Assembly (NCBI RefSeq): GCF_900015215.1
Contig: NZ_LN555523.1
Location: forward strand, 1,926,381 to 1,990,380
Source: Romboutsia ilealis
GTDB lineage: Bacteria; Bacillota; Clostridia; Peptostreptococcales; Peptostreptococcaceae
Direction of reading: 5' to 3'
Length of the DNA: 64,000 bases
Below the pieces are notes generated by a model. It ran no database searches, was not told where the DNA came from, and worked only from the letters and a program-made list of their open reading frames with translations. Below are positions 55,700-62,498 of this stretch, in pieces; the first letter of the stretch is position 1; the number at the start of each line of letters is the position of its first letter. Position numbers and translations under genes: made by a program.

Positions 55700-56461
55700 T
55701 TAATTCTCTCCTTGTTTGTCTTCTTTTGTTTTATTATTTTCTTTTTTAGATAAATATATATGTGCAATTATAGCACCAACGACACCAACTAAACTTATAA
55801 CTTGTGCCATTCTTAATGGTCCTATCATTAAACTATCAGTTCTAAGTCCTTCTATAAAAAATCTTCCTAAAGAATAAAGACCTATATAGTATACTATAAT
55901 TTGACCTTCATATTTCTTTTTCTTTCTAAACATCCATAAAAATACAAATATTAATGTATCCCATATTGATTCATATAAAAATGTCGGATGAACCTTTACT
56001 CCATCTACCATAATTCCCCATGGTAAATTAGTTGGACCACCATGAGCTTCTTGATTTATAAAATTTCCCCATCTACCAATGGCTTGTGCAAGAGGCATAC
56101 CTATCATAACAGCATCTGCCATTTTTAAGAAATTAATTTTCTTAACTTTAGTAAACACATATCCTGTAAGTAATCCAGCAATAAGTGCACCATGTATTGC
56201 CATACCTCCACCTCTAAAGTTCAGTATCTGAGAAGGATTTTGAGAATAGAAATCCCAATTAAATAAAACGTAATATAATCTAGCACCAAGAAGTCCCATA
56301 GGTATAGCTATTATAGCTAAATCAAGTACGCTATCCTCTTTTATTCCTACTCTTTTGGCTTCTTTTAAAGCTATTATTGTTCCTAATACCATTCCCGATG
56401 CCATAAGTATTCCATACCACATAACATCTATGCCAAATATACTAAATGCAATCCTATCCAT
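55700..56461 (-). CDS. lgt: Prolipoprotein diacylglyceryl transferase
   Basis: Lgt transfers diacylglycerol from phosphatidylglycerol to the lipobox cysteine of prolipoproteins, the step before LspA. The 253-residue membrane protein has [13 protein letters not shown] with the key His and the Lgt signature [14 protein letters not shown] with the essential Arg. Seven helices are expected. It lies between the PHP phosphatase and rsmH. Confidence 0.96.
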   Translation of the reverse strand: MDRIAFSIFGIDVMWYGILMASGMVLGTIIALKEAKRVGIKEDSVLDLAIIAIPMGLLGARLYYVLFNWDFYSQNPSQILNFRGGGMAIHGALIAGLLTGYVFTKVKKINFLKMADAVMIGMPLAQAIGRWGNFINQEAHGGPTNLPWGIMVDGVKVHPTFLYESIWDTLIFVFLWMFRKKKKYEGQIIVYYIGLYSLGRFFIEGLRTDSLMIGPLRMAQVISLVGVVGAIIAHIYLSKKENNKTKEDKQGEN

Positions 56462-56471
56462 TTATACACCT

Positions 56472-57251
56472 CTATTTTTTAAATAATTTTTTAAAAAATC
56501 CTTTGGATTTTTCATATTTTACAGGATATTCTATAGATATTTCTTTATCTTCTATAACTTTATATGGATTTTGTGTGAATAACATTTCTGCTTTTTGCTC
56601 TCCATATTTTCTAACTATATAATCATAAGTTTCTCTTATTATAGGCCTACGTCTTGTACTTGAATGTGCATCTGTAGCTATAAAATGTATCATATTATTA
56701 TCAAGTAATATTTTACTTACTCTTTCTGCATCTTTTCCATTTTTACCAATTATACTTGATGAATTAACTTGAATTAAAGCTCCTTCATTTATACAGTCAT
56801 AAATTATATTTACATTTTCCTGCACTTCTTTATATCTTTCAACATGTGCTAATATAGGTACATATCCTCTTATTTTTATTTCATATATTATATCTACTAT
56901 ATTTTTAGGAAATCTAATAGGTGGAAATTCTATTAATAAGTATTTACTATTATTTAAGGTATAAAACTCTTTTTGTTCTATAATATCTATTATATCTTCA
57001 CTATAGTAAAGTTCATTTCCTATAAATACTTCTATATCTATATTATTTAATTTAAGTATATTATTAAATTCTTTTATATTTTCAAAAAGTTCTTCTCCTT
57101 TTTTATATTCAAAATTTGGATGATAATGAGATGTATTAACTATTTTTCTTATCCCTTCACCATATGCAATTTTAGCCATTTCTAAAGCATCATCTAAACT
57201 TTTTGCTCCATCATCAATATTTGGAACAATATGACAATGAATATCTATCAT
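56472..57251 (-). CDS. PHP-domain protein-tyrosine phosphatase (CpsB/YwqE family)
   Basis: CpsB/YwqE/Wzb-type enzymes of the PHP superfamily dephosphorylate bacterial tyrosine kinases that control capsule or exopolysaccharide synthesis. The 259 residues begin MIDIHCHIVPNIDDG (metal His5 and His7) and include TSHYHP, EFPPIRFP, PILAHVERY and FIATDAHSSTRRRP, the PHP metal-ligand blocks. I start at the ATG at 57251, 7 nt after GGGGG, rather than five codons earlier. No BY-kinase or capsule gene is adjacent, so the substrate is unknown. Confidence 0.9.
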   Translation of the reverse strand: MIDIHCHIVPNIDDGAKSLDDALEMAKIAYGEGIRKIVNTSHYHPNFEYKKGEELFENIKEFNNILKLNNIDIEVFIGNELYYSEDIIDIIEQKEFYTLNNSKYLLIEFPPIRFPKNIVDIIYEIKIRGYVPILAHVERYKEVQENVNIIYDCINEGALIQVNSSSIIGKNGKDAERVSKILLDNNMIHFIATDAHSSTRRRPIIRETYDYIVRKYGEQKAEMLFTQNPYKVIEDKEISIEYPVKYEKSKGFFKKLFKK

Positions 57252-57294
57252 ATGTATTACCCCCATACTTTATGTATAATTTTATTATAATATT

Positions 57295-57343
57295 ATATCA
57301 AAATAAAAGTAGAATTGTAATAATTCTACTTTTATTTTGATAT
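57295..57343. repeat. 22-bp perfect inverted repeat upstream of the PHP phosphatase gene
   Basis: Arms 57295-57316 and 57322-57343 match perfectly around a 5-nt loop and are rich in A/T with T-runs in both directions. It may be the terminator of the chelatase-like gene, about 210 nt downstream of that stop, or a bidirectional stop between two units. It lies 44 nt upstream of the phosphatase ATG. Confidence 0.6.
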
Positions 57344-57550
57344 TTAATAGATTTTCCTATAGATATTATACAGTTTTTTCGTTTAAATTTATATCTATCA
57401 AAATTTCTGTTATAATTTTTTTCTAAGTAACTCATTTTCATTTATTCCTACATTATTATATTTGAAAACTATATTAGACATAGGTATCAATACTAAAAAC
57501 TACACTATAACTTCATTTTTATTTACATATAATAGTTCATTAGGATAAGC
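57344..57550. other. Intergenic sequence downstream of the chelatase-like gene
   Basis: About 200 nt with no supported gene or clear regulatory site. Its edge with the next gene contains a possible frameshifted C-terminus of that gene (57551-57620). Confidence 0.5.
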
Positions 57551-57594
57551 TTATTCTACTTTATCTGTTAAAGTTATACTCTCTATAGTTATAC

Positions 57595-58704
57595 CTAGAC
57601 CTGCATAAGTATTATTTTTGTATATAGAGTATCAACTAAAGTATTTATTTTATCTGGTGGATCTATGTAATAAAATTTAGTATCTCCCATATCTAATTCT
57701 TCAAGTATACTATTGATCAAATGTCTAGTATACATAGTATCTATAGCAGATGTCGGTGCAACAACATATAAAGTATTTATTCCATATTCTAATAATTCTT
57801 CACCTGATTTAATTATATCTTTTTTATTGTTTTCTAAAAGAGGTAATTTTATTTGAACATCTATATCTGTTTCAGCATCTTCTATGTATTTTTTTATTTT
57901 TTCTCTAAATAATATATCTTGCTCTAGATTATTTTTATTATGAAGCCCAATTAGTAATACTCCGCTATCCTCTCCTGATTTTCTTATATTATTTAAAATT
58001 TCATCTTTATAAAGTTGTGCTAAGTTATTAGCATTATAAAATGGTTCTAGCACTTCAACACCTGCTATATTTCTAGATGCAAGATTTAATTCTTCATATC
58101 TTTTAATAAAAACCTCGTAATCAGTACCTTCTGTCATAAATAAGGGACATATTATTATATTTTTATATCCTTGTTCTATAATTGACTCTACTGAGTATTC
58201 AAAATAAGGCTTTGAATACATATAAGAATTAACTACTCTATATCCACTACCTAAACTATGTCTTAATTTTTCTGCTATTTCTTCTGCTTTATGTTTAAAT
58301 TCACTAAACCCCAATTTACTATAGTAGCTTTTATAATTATATAAACTATTTATACCAGTAAACATAGCCTTATAGCCTTCTTCATAGTAAATTTGCGTTG
58401 AACGCTCTCTTATATTATAGTTTTTATCCTCACCTTCTGATACCAATAAAACTAAAGTCTCTTTTTTTTCTTTTATAGGCTCTGTATCCTTAATTACTAT
58501 ATAGTCTTTAAATATAAAAGATATAACTAAGTTTACCCCAATAAATGAAATTAGAATTCCATAAATTAAATATTTATAATTTTTATTGACTATTACTTGC
58601 TTATAAAATGCTATTGTTGCTAAAACTATAAATATGTTTTCATAGCTTCCTTTTAATATAAAGCTAAGCGCTAAAGATGAAAATAAGATTATAGAAAATA
58701 ACAT
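57595..58704 (-). CDS. Membrane-anchored chelatase-fold (CbiX/ferrochelatase-like) protein, possible 3' frameshift
   Basis: A 369-residue protein with three N-terminal hydrophobic segments (about 3-17, 21-35, 44-67) and a soluble part. The block YSVESIIEQGYKNIIICPLFMTEGTDYE and a second half with VLLIGLHNKNNLEQD resemble the tandem Rossmann-like halves of CbiX, sirohydrochlorin chelatases and ferrochelatase. The expected metal-binding His of true chelatases is not evident, so enzymatic function is uncertain. The frame ends ILMQV at 57595; moving one base at the A5 tract (57615-57619) instead continues 22 codons to 57551 with a plausible ending (GLGITIESITLTDKVE). No cobalamin or haem genes are near. 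Confidence 0.6.
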   Translation of the reverse strand: MLFSIILFSSLALSFILKGSYENIFIVLATIAFYKQVIVNKNYKYLIYGILISFIGVNLVISFIFKDYIVIKDTEPIKEKKETLVLLVSEGEDKNYNIRERSTQIYYEEGYKAMFTGINSLYNYKSYYSKLGFSEFKHKAEEIAEKLRHSLGSGYRVVNSYMYSKPYFEYSVESIIEQGYKNIIICPLFMTEGTDYEVFIKRYEELNLASRNIAGVEVLEPFYNANNLAQLYKDEILNNIRKSGEDSGVLLIGLHNKNNLEQDILFREKIKKYIEDAETDIDVQIKLPLLENNKKDIIKSGEELLEYGINTLYVVAPTSAIDTMYTRHLINSILEELDMGDTKFYYIDPPDKINTLVDTLYTKIILMQV

Positions 58705-58774
58705 AAAATCAACCTCTCTATAAAAATTAACTTTTAAATAAGTTTTTATTATCTGTATTAACTTAATTGTATAG

Positions 58775-58804
58775 TTTACATCTATTATATATATGTTGTA
58801 TAAT
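58775..58804 (+). promoter_or_regulatory. SigA-type promoter for ychF
   Basis: TTTACA (58775-58780), 18-bp spacer and TATAAT (58799-58804) on the plus strand. The resulting leader of about 115 nt is long for a housekeeping gene and contains small inverted repeats (CCTAT...ATAGG at 58860-58880). Confidence 0.65.
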
Positions 58805-58926
58805 TAGAATGTATGTCTACACAAAATATTAAATAAACTTGATAAGTTAGCTTATTAAGCCTATCTCATAGTTTAATAGGTTGTTTAAATTTATAAATAA
58901 AATTGACAAAAGAGAGGAAGATATAT

Positions 58927-60024
58927 ATGAAATTAGGTATAGTCGGTTTACCAAATGTAGGTAAAAGTACACTATTTAATGCAATAACACAAGCAGGTGC
59001 TGAATCTGCTAACTATCCTTTCTGTACAATAGAGCCAAACGTTGGTGTTGTTTCTGTTCCAGATGAAAGATTAGAAAAATTAAGAGAGTTATATGACTCA
59101 AAAAAAATAGTTCCTACTGCTATAGAGTTCTGTGACATAGCTGGACTTGTTAGAGGAGCTTCTAAAGGTGAAGGTTTAGGAAATAAATTCTTATCTCACA
59201 TAAGAGAAGTTGACGCTATAGTTCACGTTGTTAGATGTTTCGAAGATGGAAATGTAGTTCACGTTGACGGTTCTGTTGATCCATTAAGAGATATAGAAAC
59301 TATAAACTTAGAATTAATATTCTCTGATATAGAAATATTAGATAGAAGAATACAAAAATCAACTAAGGCTGCTAAAGCTGATAAATCTGTCGCTGCTGAA
59401 GTTGAGTTCTTAAAAGAAATAATGGCTGTTTTAGAAGATGGTAAATGCGTTAGAACTATGGACTTTAGTGAAGATCAAAAAACTTTCGTTGATTCATTAA
59501 ACTTACTTACATCAAAGCCTGTAATATATGCTACAAATGTAAGTGAAGATGATTTAGCTGATGAAGGTGAAAATAATGCATACGTTGCTAAAGTAAGAGA
59601 ATTCGCTGCTACTGAAAATGCTGAGGTTGTTGTTGTTTGTGCTCAAATAGAAGCAGAAATAGCTGAACTTGATACTGAAGAAGAAAAGAAAGAGTTCTTA
59701 GAAACTTTAGGACTTGAGCAATCTGGTCTTGATAAATTAATAAAATCGTCTTATGCATTACTTGGTCTTATATCTTATTTAACTGCTGGACCTCAAGAAG
59801 TTAGAGCTTGGACTATAAAAGTTGGAACTAAAGCTCCAGCTGCTGGTGGTAAGATACACTCTGATATAGAAAGAGGATTTATCAGAGCAGAAACTATAGC
59901 ATTTAACGATTTAGTACAAGTTGGTACTATGACTGCTGCTAAAGAAAAAGGATTAGTTAGACTTGAAGGTAAAGAATATGTAGTTAAAGATGGAGATGTT
60001 ATATTATTCAGATTTAACGTATAA
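58927..60024 (+). CDS. ychF: Redox-regulated ATPase YchF (Obg-family)
   Basis: YchF (OLA1 in eukaryotes) is an Obg-like P-loop protein that prefers ATP to GTP and binds ribosomes and the proteasome or stress proteins. The 365 residues have GLPNVGKST (7-15), DIAGLVRGASKGEGLGNKFL (DxAG), NVSE in place of the GTP-specific NKxD, a coiled-coil domain (about 130-200) and the C-terminal TGS domain (GPQEVRAWTI...GKIHSDIERGFIRAE). I start at the ATG at 58927; the open frame eight codons earlier has no ribosome-binding site. Confidence 0.97.
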   Translation: MKLGIVGLPNVGKSTLFNAITQAGAESANYPFCTIEPNVGVVSVPDERLEKLRELYDSKKIVPTAIEFCDIAGLVRGASKGEGLGNKFLSHIREVDAIVHVVRCFEDGNVVHVDGSVDPLRDIETINLELIFSDIEILDRRIQKSTKAAKADKSVAAEVEFLKEIMAVLEDGKCVRTMDFSEDQKTFVDSLNLLTSKPVIYATNVSEDDLADEGENNAYVAKVREFAATENAEVVVVCAQIEAEIAELDTEEEKKEFLETLGLEQSGLDKLIKSSYALLGLISYLTAGPQEVRAWTIKVGTKAPAAGGKIHSDIERGFIRAETIAFNDLVQVGTMTAAKEKGLVRLEGKEYVVKDGDVILFRFNV

Positions 60025-60027
60025 TAT

Positions 60028-60057
60028 AAAGGATAGGTAGATTACCTATCCTTTTTT
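60028..60057 (+). terminator. Terminator of ychF
   Basis: AAGGATAGGTA paired with TACCTATCC followed by six T on the plus strand, 4 nt after the stop codon. Confidence 0.9.
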
Positions 60058-60136
60058 ATGCTTAAGTATATTATAATACTTTAAAAATGTGTGTAACGCC
60101 AGAATGTAAGTAATATCAATTAACTAATTTTGAACG

Positions 60137-60170
60137 CAAAAAAGATAAACTCTAATGAGTTTACCTTTTA
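60137..60170 (-). terminator. Terminator of cstA
   Basis: AAAGGTAAACTC paired with GAGTTTATCTTT (one G-U pair) with six T on the minus strand, 11 nt after the cstA stop codon. Confidence 0.82.
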
Positions 60171-60180
60171 ATTTATTTTA

Positions 60181-61617
60181 TTAAGCTATATTTTTAGAAT
60201 CTTTATTTTTTATAAGCTTATTTTTATTTAACATAAATAATACAAACAATACTATTGCAGCAACTACACCTACTCCATTAGAAAGCATAGCATTTAACTT
60301 AAATCCTTCTGGAGCTTGTAATATATAAGATACACATACAGAGCTCATAAATGTTGCTGGTATTAAAGCTATCCAGTAATTCGCTTGATTTTTTATTAAG
60401 TATACTGTAGCTGTCCATAAGAATATAGTAGCTAACGTTTGATTAGACCAAGCGAAGTATCTCCATATTATGTTGAAATCTATAGTCGTTAAGAATATAC
60501 AAACTACGAATAATGGTATTGCTAACTTAAATCTACTTAATAATCCTTCTTGTTTTATATTAAAAGCATCAGCTATTGTAAGTCTAGCACTTCTAAATGC
60601 TGTATCTCCACTTGTTATAGGACAAGCAACTACACCAAGTACTGCAAGAACTGCACCTATTGGACCTAATAATTCTTTAGATATATGACCTACAACTCCT
60701 GATTGACCACCAAAGCTATCAAGGGCTGATTGTATAACTCCACTTTCTCCAAAGAATGCTATTGTAACCGCACACCATATTAAAGCCACTATCCCTTCTA
60801 CAACCATTGCTCCATAGAATACTTTTTTACTTTCACTTTCTCTATGTATACATCTTGCCATCATAGGCGATTGTGTAGCATGGAACCCTGATAAAGCTCC
60901 ACAAGCTATCGTTGTAAATAAGAATGGGAATATAGATAATCCACTTGGATGTAAGTTTTGTAATGTCATTTCAGGCATTACCATACTTCCATTAAAGTGT
61001 CCTATCATCATAGCTCCAGCTAAACCTATTGCCATGAATAATAAAGATGCACCAAATATTGGATATATCTTACCTATAACTTTGTCTACTGGTAAAACTG
61101 TAGCAACTATATAATATATTATTATTAAAACTACCCATATATTTTTATTAAGCCCTGTCATAGATGTTAATAATCCTGCTGGTGATGTAACAAAAACTGT
61201 ACCAACTAATATCAATAGTATAACAGAGAATACTCTCATTACATTTTTCATTCCATCACCTAAGTATATACCAACTATTTCAGAAACAGAAGTCCCATCA
61301 TGCTTCATAGATATAACACCTGATAAGTAATCGTGTACTCCTCCTGCGAATATAGTTCCAAACGTTATCCATAAAAATGCTACTGGTCCAAATAATGCTC
61401 CCATTATCGCACCAAATATAGGCCCTGTACCTGCTATATTTAAGAATTGTATTAAAAATACTTTATACCAAGGCATTGGCATATAATCAACACCATCTTC
61501 TAATCTAACTGCTGGTGTTTGATTATCATCACTTAACTTTACATTTTTATCTACATAAGTTCCATAAGTAAAGTAACCTATTATTAATATTGCTAAACAA
61601 GCTATAAATGTTATCAT
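60181..61617 (-). CDS. cstA: CstA-family carbon starvation/pyruvate transporter (short form)
   Basis: CstA and the related BtsT are inner-membrane transporters; BtsT takes up pyruvate with protons, and CstA also transports pyruvate and has been linked to peptide use. The 478 residues have about 12-13 membrane helices and the family blocks YMPMPWYKVFLIQFLNIAG (split), PIFGAIMGALFGPVAFLWI, SGFHATQSPMMARCI and GDTAFRSARLTIAD. E. coli CstA and BtsT are about 700 residues; clostridia often have this shorter form. AAAGGAG precedes the ATG. It lies directly downstream of a LytTR regulator and LytS-type kinase, like the Bts system. Confidence 0.93.
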   Translation of the reverse strand: MITFIACLAILIIGYFTYGTYVDKNVKLSDDNQTPAVRLEDGVDYMPMPWYKVFLIQFLNIAGTGPIFGAIMGALFGPVAFLWITFGTIFAGGVHDYLSGVISMKHDGTSVSEIVGIYLGDGMKNVMRVFSVILLILVGTVFVTSPAGLLTSMTGLNKNIWVVLIIIYYIVATVLPVDKVIGKIYPIFGASLLFMAIGLAGAMMIGHFNGSMVMPEMTLQNLHPSGLSIFPFLFTTIACGALSGFHATQSPMMARCIHRESESKKVFYGAMVVEGIVALIWCAVTIAFFGESGVIQSALDSFGGQSGVVGHISKELLGPIGAVLAVLGVVACPITSGDTAFRSARLTIADAFNIKQEGLLSRFKLAIPLFVVCIFLTTIDFNIIWRYFAWSNQTLATIFLWTATVYLIKNQANYWIALIPATFMSSVCVSYILQAPEGFKLNAMLSNGVGVVAAIVLFVLFMLNKNKLIKNKDSKNIA

Positions 61618-61674
61618 ACCATTTTCTCCTTTATTAAATTTAAGAATTAATTATTATTTCATTTAGTATGATAC

Positions 61675-61703
61675 ATTATATTTTCAAATTTTATTCATAT
61701 TTT
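61675..61703 (-). promoter_or_regulatory. cstA promoter with weak -35
   Basis: TATAAT (61680-61675) preceded at 17 bp by AAAATA (61703-61698), a poor -35 element, so an activator is probably needed. The proximal direct repeat begins 2 nt upstream. Confidence 0.65.
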
Positions 61704-61704
61704 T

Positions 61705-61739
61705 ACATGAAATGCATTATTTACTACATGAAATGCATT
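61705..61739. promoter_or_regulatory. Tandem direct repeats upstream of cstA, probable LytTR-regulator site
   Basis: ACATGAAATGCATT occurs twice (61705-61718 and 61726-61739) with a start-to-start distance of 21 bp, i.e. two helical turns. LytTR regulators commonly bind pairs of direct repeats with this period. The pair sits directly upstream of the weak -35 element and directly after the regulator gene, which ends at 61739. Confidence 0.7.
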
Positions 61740-62488
61740 TATATATTCATAATCATTCTAAAGTCTTTAATTTTACTTCTACTAACTGGTATTTCTGAAT
61801 TTATATCATTTAACCTTAATTTATACGTATTATTAAACCAAGGTATGATTTCATTTATCTTAAATACATTTACTATATAAGATCTATGTGTTTTAAAAAA
61901 TAAATTTGAATCTAAATTTTTTTCAAATTCTTTAATAGGTCCTTTTACAACATACTCACTATCTTTTGTATATACTATAGTTTCTCTTTCCCTAGCTTCA
62001 CAATAATATATATCTTTTACATTAACCACTCTTAATTTATCATTTTTCCATAAACTAATGCTCGAAGCTTTTGATCTTTGATCAATTTTGTTTTCTTCTT
62101 CTAATTTATTATCCGTACTTATATTACTAGATCCACTTTTTTCTAATTTATTTAACATAGATATTATTCTATCATCAGAGTAAGGCTTTAATATATAATC
62201 AAAAGCTTCTAACTCAAATGCATCTACTGCATGTTCTTTATATGCTGTTATAAATACTATTTTAGGTTTAAATTTAAAGTTATTTATAGTTCTTGCAAGT
62301 AGCATGCCATCTAATAAAGGTATATTTATATCTAAAAATATTACATCGACTATATTTTCTTGTATAAACTTTAATACTTCTACTCCATTGTCAAATTCAT
62401 TTAATATTTCTATTTTACTAAAATTTTTTATAAAATATTTTAATTCCTCTCTTGCTGGAAATTCATCCTCTACTATAATTGCTCTCAT
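61739..62488 (-). CDS. LytTR-family response regulator
   Basis: The 249 residues contain a receiver domain (1-120) with Asp53 in IFLDINIPLLDG and the conserved Lys in YILKPYS, a linker of about 25 residues rich in Ser and Glu, and a C-terminal LytTR DNA-binding domain with IYYCEARERETIVYTKD, FFKTHRSYIVNVFKI and LRLNDINSEIPVSRSK. This is the LytR/BtsR class. It lies 10 nt after its kinase gene and just upstream of cstA, its probable target. Confidence 0.93.
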   Translation of the reverse strand: MRAIIVEDEFPAREELKYFIKNFSKIEILNEFDNGVEVLKFIQENIVDVIFLDINIPLLDGMLLARTINNFKFKPKIVFITAYKEHAVDAFELEAFDYILKPYSDDRIISMLNKLEKSGSSNISTDNKLEEENKIDQRSKASSISLWKNDKLRVVNVKDIYYCEARERETIVYTKDSEYVVKGPIKEFEKNLDSNLFFKTHRSYIVNVFKINEIIPWFNNTYKLRLNDINSEIPVSRSKIKDFRMIMNI

Positions 62489-62498
62489 AATATCTCCT

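Noticed and set aside
61705..61739. Short CRISPR-like direct repeats
   Set aside because: Only two units with a 7-nt spacer; the promoter context fits a regulator site far better.
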